Assembly (NCBI GenBank): GCA_964594045.1
Contig: CAZQKR010000037.1
Span: 1-43,550, forward strand
Length of the DNA stretch: 43,550 nt
DNA from: UBA2365 sp964594045
GTDB taxonomy: Bacteria; Bacteroidota; Bacteroidia; Chitinophagales; Saprospiraceae
Direction of reading: 5' to 3'
This document shows, in pieces, positions 7,649-16,537 of this stretch (position 1 is its first letter; each line of letters opens with the position of its first letter). Under the pieces are notes generated by a model that had not been told where the DNA came from, did not search any database, and was given only the letters and a program-made list of their open reading frames with translations. A program made the position numbers and the translations under genes.

Positions 7649-10288
7649 TTAATAAATGATCAATTTATAAGTTTGTTTTGAACTGCCTGCATCAATGCTG
7701 ATCAGATACCAACCCTGTTTTAAGGATGTGGTCTGGATTCTGGATGAGTTTTTGGCAGAGTAGATCAATTTGCCATTGAGGTCAAAAACATCAATTTGAT
7801 CCGCAACCTCACTTAATTGTACATTTTGTCCTGCTTTTACAGGATTCGGATAAATTGTAACAGACTGATCTTTAAGGCTTTCAACGGAAGTTCCTTCTCC
7901 TTTATAGAAGTAGAGATTATCCAGGAAAATCGTTGGAGAACCATTGCCTCCGTCAAATTTGAACTGGATCAGATTCGTCATATCCACATTGGTGAATGCA
8001 GATAATGGAATATCATAACTCACCCACTGACCCGGAGTAACAGGTAGTGCATAGGCTGTTTCCACAGGACCCGGACTGATACAAAATACGTTCACAGTGG
8101 TTGCATTTGCTGTCCACATATCCAGGTGCAGCTTTTCCATGCCGGAGGCATCAACAGCATCTTTGAACTGTGTACCCTGATAATTGAAACCTGCATATTT
8201 CAATGTTGGATTGCCGTCAATTTCGACGATGGAAACCTGTGTGGACTGACCCCAGTTGGGATTAAAATCTGTTTCCGGAACATCGTTGTAGGCGTTGCTG
8301 AATATGGAGATCACATCCCCTGACTCACGGGCCGGAGGATTCGGGGCAGCTTCGGAAGGTTCAGTTATTTGCGTTCCCCCAGAAACAGCGCTTGCGGTTG
8401 CACTGCCGTCGGAAAACAGTTCAGTTGAAGCATTATACTGGTATAACCAGAATGAATATTCGGTTCCGGGGGATAACCCGGCCAGTACAAAGCCAAAAGC
8501 ATTTACGCCTCCGCCATCTCCCGGTGTGGTGCCAAAGATATATTCTGTTGCAGTGGTCGGGTCTGCAGGCGCTCCGGCAGTGGTGCTGTAGAATAATTTG
8601 TAAACGATATCTCCTCCAACATTATTCGGACCGCATGCCAGAAATACTTCACCGGATCCAACAGGATTATCACCGATCATATTGGAAGCTACCAGTCCTG
8701 CCGGAACAGGAGGTCTTTCATCTTCAGGCTGAGGGTTAAAACTGATCTGGTCAAAATAGATCACATTGTCCTGAGTTCTGCCTCCAAGGTTAAAGTCAGG
8801 GAAGATGACGATCCTGTCAAACTGACCTTCACCTGCCGGCGGGTTGATAAATCCTGAAAAGTCAAAAGTAAGTTCTTCCCATTGGTTGACAAGGGTATTA
8901 GCCACTTTGAGTTCACCCTGAGACCAGCCCGTCGGAGAATCAAACTTAATACCCACATCGCTGATGACAGGCTTCCAGACTTTGATCTTAATGAGAGAAT
9001 TTGTGTTATTCAATACGAAGGGGCCCAGATCATCATCCCCATGAGCGGATTCCACTCCAGCCCAGGGTTGCCCGCTTTGCAAAGCAGTGAATTTGGCTAC
9101 CGTGGCGGTAGTATTCATCCCGTTGGGGTCCGGATTGGCAATGATTTCCAGAGGCGGATTGGTGTTGTTTTCAAATACATTCCATGACCAGTCCGCGCCA
9201 AGTCCGCCTTCTTCAAAATCGATGACGACCACGGTGGGTTCAACTTCCTTGTAGAAATACAAATTATCCAGGAAAATTGTCGGAGAGCCGTCTCCCCCAT
9301 CGAATTTGAACTGGATCAGACCAGACATATCCACATTGGCAAATGCAGTCAGAGGTATGTCATAACTCACCCATTGACCCGGGGTGATGGGTAATGCATA
9401 GGCAGTTTCCACAGGACCGGCGCTGATGCAGAAAATATTCACGGAGGAAGCATTAGCTGTCCACATATCCAGGTGCAGCTTATCCATACCGGAAACGTCA
9501 ACCGGGTTGGCAAATTGTGTTCCCTGGTAATTGAAATTGGCATACCGTAAGGTTTGATTTCCTTCTATTTCTGTCACGGCAACCAGCGTGGATTGCCCCC
9601 AATTGGGGTTAAAATCAGTGCCGGCGACATTTTCATAAGAATCGCTGAATATGGAAACGACATCTGCTGCGTTCCTTGCAGGCGGAACCGGAGCAGCAGT
9701 TGCGGGTTCTTCTGCAGGAGCGCCTCCCGGACTGAAGGTGATGTGATCAAAATAAGCCACATTATCCTGTGTTCTGCCGTTCAGGTTAAAGTCAGGAAAA
9801 ATGACGATTCTGCCCAAAGAGCCATTACCGGCTGGTGGGTTGATATAGTTCGAAAAGTCAAAAGTCAATTCTTCCCATTGATTTACAAGCGTATTGGATA
9901 TCTTGATTTCTCCCTGTGACCAACCGGTTTCAGTATCAAACTTGATACCTACATCACTGATCACAGATTTCCATACCATAATTTTCACGATCCGGTTATT
10001 CTCATTCCACTGGAAGGTACCCAGGTCCACACCCTGCAATGATTCACAGCCCGCCCATGGTTGGCCGCTTTGCAAAGCAGTGAATTTGGCTACATTTGCA
10101 GAGGTATTGATCCCGTTCGGGTCTGGATTGGCAATGATTTCCAGAGGAGGGTTGGTGTTGTTTTCAAAAACATTCCAGGTCCAGTCAGCGCCAAATTCAC
10201 CTGTCTCAAAAGTGATCGGTGCATTTTGGGCAATGCATCGCGATGATAATCCAAGTATCATCAAAAGAATTAAAAAGTTTTTCATCAT
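7649..10288 (-). CDS. T9SS-secreted protein with duplicated CBM-like modules
   Basis: This 879-aa secreted protein has no catalytic domain that I can see. After a signal peptide (about 1-20) it has module A1 (about 22-190), module B1 (about 205-352), module A2 (about 356-525), a fibronectin-III-like domain (about 530-640), module B2 (about 650-795) and a type-A T9SS sorting domain (about 805-879, with YPNP, GWYLISI and a terminal KLIIY). A1/A2 and B1/B2 are near-duplicates of each other. Both module types look like jelly-roll carbohydrate-binding domains: they end in strands such as IFLDNLYFYK and contain GQWVSYDIPL. Module B recurs at the C-terminus of the lipoprotein at 21202-22587, which ties it to the locus substrate. 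As the last gene before the terminator it is probably co-transcribed with the GH17 genes. Likely role: cell-surface or secreted beta-glucan binding. Confidence 0.8.
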   Translation of the reverse strand: MMKNFLILLMILGLSSRCIAQNAPITFETGEFGADWTWNVFENNTNPPLEIIANPDPNGINTSANVAKFTALQSGQPWAGCESLQGVDLGTFQWNENNRIVKIMVWKSVISDVGIKFDTETGWSQGEIKISNTLVNQWEELTFDFSNYINPPAGNGSLGRIVIFPDFNLNGRTQDNVAYFDHITFSPGGAPAEEPATAAPVPPARNAADVVSIFSDSYENVAGTDFNPNWGQSTLVAVTEIEGNQTLRYANFNYQGTQFANPVDVSGMDKLHLDMWTANASSVNIFCISAGPVETAYALPITPGQWVSYDIPLTAFANVDMSGLIQFKFDGGDGSPTIFLDNLYFYKEVEPTVVVIDFEEGGLGADWSWNVFENNTNPPLEIIANPDPNGMNTTATVAKFTALQSGQPWAGVESAHGDDDLGPFVLNNTNSLIKIKVWKPVISDVGIKFDSPTGWSQGELKVANTLVNQWEELTFDFSGFINPPAGEGQFDRIVIFPDFNLGGRTQDNVIYFDQISFNPQPEDERPPVPAGLVASNMIGDNPVGSGEVFLACGPNNVGGDIVYKLFYSTTAGAPADPTTATEYIFGTTPGDGGGVNAFGFVLAGLSPGTEYSFWLYQYNASTELFSDGSATASAVSGGTQITEPSEAAPNPPARESGDVISIFSNAYNDVPETDFNPNWGQSTQVSIVEIDGNPTLKYAGFNYQGTQFKDAVDASGMEKLHLDMWTANATTVNVFCISPGPVETAYALPVTPGQWVSYDIPLSAFTNVDMTNLIQFKFDGGNGSPTIFLDNLYFYKGEGTSVESLKDQSVTIYPNPVKAGQNVQLSEVADQIDVFDLNGKLIYSAKNSSRIQTTSLKQGWYLISIDAGSSKQTYKLIIY

Positions 10289-10321
10289 CTAAAATTTTTA
10301 AGTTTAATAAATAATCATTTC

Positions 10322-10346
10322 CAAAGGCACTTTCAATTTGCCTTTG
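10322..10346 (-). promoter_or_regulatory. Hairpin overlapping the end of a GH17 gene
   Basis: An 8-bp perfect stem (CAAAGGCA / TGCCTTTG) with a 9-base loop spans the stop codon of the gene at 10333-11277. No T-run follows, so a full terminator is unlikely. It could be an mRNA processing or stability element between the GH17 gene and the next gene 44 bases on. Confidence 0.4.
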
Positions 10347-11277
10347 AAGGTACAATTAAATTACTGACGGCTTTTTTGGGGGTTCTGTTTAAATTGAACA
10401 ATCCCCAGTGTTTTTCAGGTTCCAGAGGTTCCGGGGAGCCTTTCCAGGATTCATCAAAGGCTTCAAAAAAGAAGCACAGGATACCTTCCTTTTCTGTCCA
10501 TTCCATCAGTTCTTCAAAATATACTTTTTGGTATTCCTCATTTACATTTTCCGGGTTGATTCCTCTTCCGTTCGAATTGGTAGCCCATCCGGCTTCAGTG
10601 ATCACCACCTGTTTATCCGGATATTTTCTGGCAACCGAATAGTAGTTTTCCCTGGTATAATCCAGTGATTCATGGATATGTCTGTATTCCCATACCGGAT
10701 AGGTGTGAATGGAGATAAAATCTACGTTTTGAGCTAATTTTTCCAGCTTGTGGAGCCAGGGAACATAATTTTCGCAGAAGCTAACAGGTTGTTTGATTTG
10801 ACTTTGAACCTGTTTCACAAAATCCAGAACCCTGCCTTCAGGAACATAATGGTCTGTCCACTCCACACATGCTTCATTTCCCACGGAGACCGAAAAGATG
10901 ACATCGGGAAAAAGCTTGGCCATTTCAATCAGTTCATTGATCCTGTTTTGATTGAATTGCCTGTTCAATTCCAGTTGTTCTTCAGGGTATACACCTCCGT
11001 TCCAGGGGCAATTGAAATTATTCATTTCAGCCACAATGTAGGCCCCCAGCATCAGTTTGAAATCCAGTTTTTCTTCCCGGATCACCCGGATCACCAGCTT
11101 TGCATGCTCATCACAGTCAAATAAACGCAGGTACTTCCAATGTCCGTTGAGGATCAGCAGATCCTCTTTTATTTCATCATAGCCCGGGTAAATGCCACCA
11201 GGCTGCTGACCTTGTCTGAATCCTGAATAGCAAATGGCTCTTTTGGAAGTCAACACGTTATGATCCGTTCTATTCAT
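10333..11277 (-). CDS. GH17-family beta-1,3-glucanase-like enzyme, cytoplasmic
   Basis: This 314-aa TIM-barrel glycosidase resembles family GH17 (beta-1,3-glucanases and glucanosyltransferases). The predicted acid/base is Glu135 (SVGNEAC) and the nucleophile is Glu228 (VITEAGW). HTYP and FEAFDESWK are further family signatures. It lacks a signal peptide or lipobox, so it should act in the cytoplasm. The ATG at 11277 is preferred to a TTG at 11283; it gives an ATGAATAG overlap of 8 bases with the stop of the upstream GH17 gene, typical of translational coupling. With the neighbouring GH17 and the phosphorylase it probably trims imported beta-1,3-gluco-oligosaccharides. Hydrolase and transglycosylase activity cannot be told apart from sequence. 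Confidence 0.8.
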   Translation of the reverse strand: MNRTDHNVLTSKRAICYSGFRQGQQPGGIYPGYDEIKEDLLILNGHWKYLRLFDCDEHAKLVIRVIREEKLDFKLMLGAYIVAEMNNFNCPWNGGVYPEEQLELNRQFNQNRINELIEMAKLFPDVIFSVSVGNEACVEWTDHYVPEGRVLDFVKQVQSQIKQPVSFCENYVPWLHKLEKLAQNVDFISIHTYPVWEYRHIHESLDYTRENYYSVARKYPDKQVVITEAGWATNSNGRGINPENVNEEYQKVYFEELMEWTEKEGILCFFFEAFDESWKGSPEPLEPEKHWGLFNLNRTPKKAVSNLIVPSKAN

Positions 11278-12184
11278 CTCCAAATTTTAATTTACCCAGG
11301 TGATCCCAGATTCCCCAGAAAGCGCCCACGTCTCCTTCGGCGCCGACTTTCCAGGATTCGTCAAACGAAGCGAAGTAAAAAATCTCAATATTTTCATCGA
11401 AAGACCACAACTGGGTGTTGATGAAGTATTTCATGGCATTGAGCATGGAAGGTTCTGAATTTCCGAATGCTTTCCCTTTGCTGGGCCATCCGGTTTCGGT
11501 AATGATGACTTTTTTCCCTTTTCCTGCCAAGGAAGCCTGGTGAAACATCTGCTTCATGTGTTCGAGGGAATATTTGAAATCGGTTCCTTCCCAGAAGGGA
11601 TAACAATTGCAGAGTATCACGTCACAAGCGTCCGTTACCGCTGGTTTTTGGGTAAATTCGTAGTATGCATCCACATATCCTACCGGCACGCCGGGAAGCG
11701 CTGTTTTCACTTTTTCAATGACTTCAATCAGTTCATTTTCAGTCATATCCTTTCGGTAAAGGACTTCATTGCCAACTGCTGCAATGTCGACAAAACCATC
11801 TTTTGCCAGTTGGATCAGATTTTTGATCTCCAATGCATTCTTTTCCTGATCTTTTCCAAGCCATGCTCCGACCAGGGTATTCAGCCCGAGTTCTTTGGCT
11901 ATTTTGGGAATATTTTCATTGCCCTCAATGCAGGAAAAAGAACGTATCCACCTGGTATACGGTTTAAGTATTTCCATCCTTTTCCTGATCTGCGTTTCAG
12001 GTATGATGTCTCCGGGTTTCTGTCCTTCTTCATAAAGGCTGAAGCAAAAGCCATGTATGCCTCCGTATAAAATTTCCAGGAACAGATCTCTGATCTCATC
12101 AAGAGATTTATCTTCAAAAAAGTTATCCCTCAGAGCGAGGTCGGACTCTTTGAAATTCAAAAACTTTTCTATTCTGTATGACAT
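11270..12184 (-). CDS. GH17-family beta-1,3-glucanase-like enzyme, cytoplasmic
   Basis: This 304-aa enzyme is a second GH17-like TIM barrel. Predicted catalytic residues are Glu140 (AAVGNEVLY) and Glu230 (VIITETGWPS), the acid/base and nucleophile signatures of the family. It also has CNCYPFWEG and FASFDESWK. There is no export signal. It is clearly diverged from the GH17 encoded just downstream, so the pair is an old divergence rather than a recent copy, and they may differ in chain-length or linkage preference. The stop codon overlaps the start of the next gene, and the upstream symporter ends 44 bases away, so all are in one transcription unit. The family is well supported; the precise substrate is inferred from the locus. 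Confidence 0.82.
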   Translation of the reverse strand: MSYRIEKFLNFKESDLALRDNFFEDKSLDEIRDLFLEILYGGIHGFCFSLYEEGQKPGDIIPETQIRKRMEILKPYTRWIRSFSCIEGNENIPKIAKELGLNTLVGAWLGKDQEKNALEIKNLIQLAKDGFVDIAAVGNEVLYRKDMTENELIEVIEKVKTALPGVPVGYVDAYYEFTQKPAVTDACDVILCNCYPFWEGTDFKYSLEHMKQMFHQASLAGKGKKVIITETGWPSKGKAFGNSEPSMLNAMKYFINTQLWSFDENIEIFYFASFDESWKVGAEGDVGAFWGIWDHLGKLKFGDE

Positions 12185-12228
12185 AAAGTAAAGCTTAAAA
12201 CGGTTATTACAATATATTTTTCAATGTT

Positions 12229-13659
12229 TTATAATTCCCCACGTCTTCTGATCAGTTCTTCCTTGATCTCTTTTGCTTTTTCTTCGGTAAGGTCATATTT
12301 CCACATGACCAGAATGGCCAAACCTGCGGTGAAGGCCGGAATAATGATATCTGCCAGCCTGAGGTTAGTGATCGTTTCTGATGTCTGTTGGGCTGCATTC
12401 TGATCAAACCCGACCATTTTCAATACCAGGCCGCCCAGAACGAGGGCAAGACCCTGCCCCAGTTTGACCATCCACCAGTAGATCGCACCAAAAGTGCCTT
12501 CCTTACGCGGCATTCCGTTATTCAGCTCATCCAGATCGCATACATCTGCCGTCATGCTCATCATCAGGGTGAAAAGACCACCTATCCCGAACACCATGAG
12601 AGGTACAGGCATGAACATCATCCAGGGGTTGTCGGGGTTGAATCCCCACCATTTCAGGGCATAACCGATCATGGAGATGATCGTAGCGATGATGAATGCT
12701 TTTCTTTTGCCCCATTTGTTGGACATCCATGTAATAACAGGAATGATCAAAAAGGCGGTTGACATGGCGCTGATGGTGGAAAACCATGCAGGCCAGGTGC
12801 CTGCATCACCGTAACTACCATTGAACATGTAAAAAACGATGATGAAGTAGCTGAACGAAGCCACCATCTGAAAACCGTTGAACACCAAAAAAGTGGCTGC
12901 ACATAACCTGACAAAGGATACATTTTTAAAGATCAGGACCATATTTCTTAAAAGACCTTTAAAGTTTTTGGCAATATTCCTGAGCGTCAGATCATCCCGG
13001 TTAGTCAGATTTGTCTGATCTATCTCTTTGCAAATGAGCGCAGGCAATACACCAAGCGCAATACATAAAGCACCGACCAGGATCGACAGACGGCGCACGC
13101 CGACTGCCTGTGATTCGAACAGGTCCGGATCCGCAATAAGTACCCAAAACCAGGGAACTATCATCCAGGAAATCTGTCCCAGTGTCTGGGAAAATGCCAT
13201 AAGCCTGGTGCGTTCCTTATAATCAGAAGACATTTCATATCCCAATCCGATCAGCGGTGTGGAGAAAATGGTATTCCCGGTCAGGTAGATCAACGAAACG
13301 ATCAGGAAATACCAGAAATTATAGTTTTGTGAGTTCTCCGGGTTCAATTGCCATAAAACCATGAACATAATGCCGCTTGCAATGGCCCCGATAAAGATAT
13401 AAGGTTTCCGGCGGCCCCACCTTGATTTCGTATTATCTGAAATATAACCCATTATAGGGTCAGTGATGGCGTCATAGATCCTGGGCAAACCTCCCAGCAA
13501 TCCTGCAAGGAAGGGATCCATGCCAAAGGCCGTGAGCAGAAAGAACATGAACACGCTCAAAGAGCCGGGTAAAAGATTGTTGACCAGGTGTCCTGCACCA
13601 AATGCAGCTTTTTGCATCAATGGAACTCTGTCTCTTTTTAAAATTGTGGATTGTGACAT
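12229..13659 (-). CDS. GPH-family (MelB-like) sugar:cation symporter
   Basis: This 476-aa integral inner-membrane protein has about 12 hydrophobic segments. The glycoside-pentoside-hexuronide (MFS_2) signature lies in the loop after the second segment: IYDAITDPIMGYISDNT followed by SRWGRRKPY, with the conserved acidic and basic residues in place. Members take up sugars or glycosides with Na+ or H+. In this locus the likely cargo is glucose, laminaribiose or short beta-1,3-glucans from the periplasm. It is one of two such transporters in the operon, and the two differ along their whole length. It starts at the ATG at 13659; a 167-base gap separates it from the upstream GH17 lipoprotein gene, so an internal promoter is possible. 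Confidence 0.87.
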   Translation of the reverse strand: MSQSTILKRDRVPLMQKAAFGAGHLVNNLLPGSLSVFMFFLLTAFGMDPFLAGLLGGLPRIYDAITDPIMGYISDNTKSRWGRRKPYIFIGAIASGIMFMVLWQLNPENSQNYNFWYFLIVSLIYLTGNTIFSTPLIGLGYEMSSDYKERTRLMAFSQTLGQISWMIVPWFWVLIADPDLFESQAVGVRRLSILVGALCIALGVLPALICKEIDQTNLTNRDDLTLRNIAKNFKGLLRNMVLIFKNVSFVRLCAATFLVFNGFQMVASFSYFIIVFYMFNGSYGDAGTWPAWFSTISAMSTAFLIIPVITWMSNKWGKRKAFIIATIISMIGYALKWWGFNPDNPWMMFMPVPLMVFGIGGLFTLMMSMTADVCDLDELNNGMPRKEGTFGAIYWWMVKLGQGLALVLGGLVLKMVGFDQNAAQQTSETITNLRLADIIIPAFTAGLAILVMWKYDLTEEKAKEIKEELIRRRGEL

Positions 13660-13748
13660 AACTTATAATTTAATGTTCTTTAATCGATCTGTTACCTGTA
13701 CCTTTTGAATACCTCACCTTGTCTTTCTGCTGAAAAGTTCAACTATCA

Positions 13749-13763
13749 GAGACCTGAGGTCTC
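13749..13763. promoter_or_regulatory. Short perfect palindrome upstream of the symporter gene
   Basis: GAGACCT-G-AGGTCTC is a perfect palindrome with 7-bp arms in the 167-base gap before the symporter gene, about 90 bases upstream of its ATG. It could be an operator or a short processing hairpin. No matching promoter box was identified, so the role is open. Confidence 0.3.
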
Positions 13764-13826
13764 ACGTCAAAACCAAAAATGTATACCATGACCTGCGTTT
13801 CATTTTCAAAACAATCCGTCAATTCA

Positions 13827-15110
13827 TCATTTTGCCTTTTTGTTTTTCAAATCAATGATCTCCTTCACTTCCGGAGGTGCTTTCAGCTCTTTCATCAATG
13901 CTTTCCTGTCTCCGTTGTATGTTTTGGTTATCTGTTTTCCATCGCGTGTCAGTCCATTAAAAATACCGGCGTCAACCATGTCCCAAAGCGCGAATTTTGC
14001 CTGAGCCTGCAGGTTGATCAGACCAAAATGATTTTCTGATCCCATCGGATTTGCCGCATCCTTCCATTGTTCATCAAAAGCCTCAAAATAAAAACAGCTG
14101 ATATTGGATTCATTGGTCCATTTCCGGATATGTTGATGATACAGCGCTGATTTGTATTCATCGGCAGCTCTTGAACCTTCATTTCCATAGTGGTCGTTGC
14201 AGGTTGTAGTCCAGCCTGTTTCGCCGATATGCACCGGTTTTTCGACACCGATACTTTTCATATAATCCACTACACTCCGGTATTGATCTATGGCATAATC
14301 TCTTGCCCGCAGCATGGCGTTATCAATTTTTTCAATTTCTGACAGCGCCTTTTCGTATTCTCTTGTACCCCAGAATTCCGGATGATAGTAGCTGTCATGC
14401 ATCGGATAGGTGTGCAGGGAAATAAAATCAACTGCTTTGATCAGTTTTCTGAGGTCTTCTTTATGATAGGTGGAGTCTCCGCCACCCCAGGCGGCATAAT
14501 TGTCAGAACTCGTGATCCATAATGAACCGGGCAGATCGCCTCTTTTCTTCAGATCCTGCAGATGATCCACCCATTTGAGGATGATGCCGGGTTCAACATA
14601 ATAATTCCATGCCCAATGCACCATGGCCTCATTTCCGACAGCGATGATCTTCACGATTTCCGGATATTGCCTGGTCAGTTCAACTGCACGGGCGATTTCC
14701 ACGGCATTCCTTTGGCTTTCCTCGTTGCGGATCCGGTCTGGCAGATCAGTCCAGGCATTTTTGCAGTCTATCCAGGCACCCAGCATCACATACATCTCAA
14801 AATCAGGATCTTCAGCTTTCATTTGCCTGATGGCTTCCAGCAGGTTAGCGGCCTCATCCAGATGCACATTATACGTCCTCAGCAATCGGATGCCCATTGC
14901 AGACAGAATTTTCATATCTTCCTTGAGTTGCGCGATTGTTGGCTGAATTTCCCGGGTATTTTCGCGGTATCCTCCGTAGCAGATAGCCTGATATTCGGCA
15001 TTACCCAGTATGTCAGCAGCTGTTTTAGCCGGAGTCTGTGCATTGTTTTTGCACGAAATGACAAGTGAAAATGCTGCAATTGAAAAAATGTATATCAGCA
15101 GTTGTTTCAT
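13827..15110 (-). CDS. GH17-family beta-1,3-glucanase-like lipoprotein
   Basis: This 427-aa enzyme has a lipoprotein signal ending in VISC (Cys20), so it should be lipid-anchored, probably in the outer membrane. The GH17-like barrel carries Glu161 in AVGNEAM (acid/base) and Glu297 in HIGETGW (nucleophile), along with SLHTYP and FEAFDEQWK. It is about 110 residues longer than the two cytoplasmic GH17 proteins of the operon because of the signal, insertions and a basic tail. It lies between the two symporter genes, 24 bases after the first one. It likely cuts beta-1,3-glucan or its oligosaccharides in the periplasm or on the surface, upstream of uptake. Confidence 0.84.
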   Translation of the reverse strand: MKQLLIYIFSIAAFSLVISCKNNAQTPAKTAADILGNAEYQAICYGGYRENTREIQPTIAQLKEDMKILSAMGIRLLRTYNVHLDEAANLLEAIRQMKAEDPDFEMYVMLGAWIDCKNAWTDLPDRIRNEESQRNAVEIARAVELTRQYPEIVKIIAVGNEAMVHWAWNYYVEPGIILKWVDHLQDLKKRGDLPGSLWITSSDNYAAWGGGDSTYHKEDLRKLIKAVDFISLHTYPMHDSYYHPEFWGTREYEKALSEIEKIDNAMLRARDYAIDQYRSVVDYMKSIGVEKPVHIGETGWTTTCNDHYGNEGSRAADEYKSALYHQHIRKWTNESNISCFYFEAFDEQWKDAANPMGSENHFGLINLQAQAKFALWDMVDAGIFNGLTRDGKQITKTYNGDRKALMKELKAPPEVKEIIDLKNKKAK

Positions 15111-15134
15111 GATCGATCTTTAATAAATAGATTT

Positions 15135-16481
15135 TTATGACACAATTTCGTTGTTCCTTCTGAGCTCCAGCTCTCTTTCCATTTCCAGTGTGGTTTTATG
15201 ATCAATTGAGTAGAAATACAAAAGGATGGCACAGGACATGTACAACAGTCCGGGGAAAACGGAGATCATCAGTTTGATCCCGGTCAGTGAGGTAGCGGTC
15301 TGTTCGACGTTTGGGATGAATTTGTACAATGCGAGTATCCAGCCTGCCAATGCACCACCGATCCCCCAACCGGCTTTCTGGGCAAAGGTCGCTGCAGAAA
15401 ACACCAGTCCAGTTGCCCGTCTTTTGAATTTCCATTCAGAATAATCCGCGGTGTCACCCAGCATGGTCCAGAGCAAGGGGACTGCAGGAGCATAGGTGAA
15501 TTTGGCCAGGATATTCAGGACGTAAATGGAATAAATATTATCATTCCCGGGAATATAAAGGAGGATAAAGAATAGTCCGGAAAGCAAGGAACTGGCGATA
15601 TATACATTTCTTTTTCCAAAACGCTTTGCCAGCGGTTTGGAAAACGGAATTCCCAGGATCAAAGCAATAGTACCGATGACATTGAACAGTTGCACGTTTT
15701 CTTCATTGCCGATATAGTATTTGAAATAGTAGGCGATGGAAAGATTTTGCATGGCAAACATGATGAAAGACACAATGCCAACAAAAAACATGATCACCCA
15801 TGGCCTGTTCCGGAACAGGTTTTTGAGGTCTTCCTTCAGGTTTTGCTGCTGTCCCGCAGGAGGGGTTACTCTTTCCCGGGTTGTTTTGAAAGTGATCATA
15901 AATAGAATAAAGCTGATCACTGCAAAAAGCATCAGGGTGTACTGGTATCCTTTTGCCATATCTCCCTGACCAAAATATCCTGCGAGGTAAAGGGCAGTTC
16001 CCGTCACAATAAATTGCCCTGCAAAAGCAAATATGAATCGATATGAATTCAAACCTGCCCTTTCATAGGAATCAGATGTCATCACAGCCCCCAGGGAAGA
16101 ATAAGGAAGATTGATCGCTGTAAATACGGTCATCAGCAGCAGATAGGTCGTTGCTGCATAGATCACTTTGCCGGTGGCGCCCAGATCCGGTGTGGAGAAC
16201 GTCAGGACAGCCAGTATGCCGTAAGGTAATGCCATCCACAGCAGGTAGGGCCTGAATTTACCCCAGCGGGTATTGGTCCTGTCAGCAATAATTCCCATCA
16301 GGGGATCACTCAGCATGTCCCAGAAGCGGGCGATCAACATGATGGTCCCGGCAGCCGCAGCTGAAATTCCGAAGGTGTCAGTATAAAAAATGAGGATCCA
16401 GAACCCCACCATGTCCCAGACAAAATGGGAAGCCGTATCACCGAGTCCATAACCTATTTTTTCCTTGATCGATAGCTTCAT
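15135..16481 (-). CDS. GPH-family (MelB-like) sugar:cation symporter
   Basis: This 448-aa inner-membrane transporter has about 12 membrane segments and the MFS_2 loop signature FWDMLSDPLMGIIADRT followed by TRWGKFRPY. It belongs to the same family as the protein at 12229-13659 but is only distantly similar. It follows the phosphorylase gene by 56 bases and precedes the GH17 lipoprotein gene by 24 bases, so it is firmly inside the operon. It probably supplies the phosphorylase with beta-1,3-gluco-oligosaccharides. Two different symporters may reflect different chain lengths, for instance glucose against laminaribiose; this is inference. Confidence 0.87.
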   Translation of the reverse strand: MKLSIKEKIGYGLGDTASHFVWDMVGFWILIFYTDTFGISAAAAGTIMLIARFWDMLSDPLMGIIADRTNTRWGKFRPYLLWMALPYGILAVLTFSTPDLGATGKVIYAATTYLLLMTVFTAINLPYSSLGAVMTSDSYERAGLNSYRFIFAFAGQFIVTGTALYLAGYFGQGDMAKGYQYTLMLFAVISFILFMITFKTTRERVTPPAGQQQNLKEDLKNLFRNRPWVIMFFVGIVSFIMFAMQNLSIAYYFKYYIGNEENVQLFNVIGTIALILGIPFSKPLAKRFGKRNVYIASSLLSGLFFILLYIPGNDNIYSIYVLNILAKFTYAPAVPLLWTMLGDTADYSEWKFKRRATGLVFSAATFAQKAGWGIGGALAGWILALYKFIPNVEQTATSLTGIKLMISVFPGLLYMSCAILLYFYSIDHKTTLEMERELELRRNNEIVS

Positions 16482-16537
16482 GACAGTATATTTCTTTATT
16501 TTAAATCAAAAATTCCATTCTGTTACAACCATCCTGA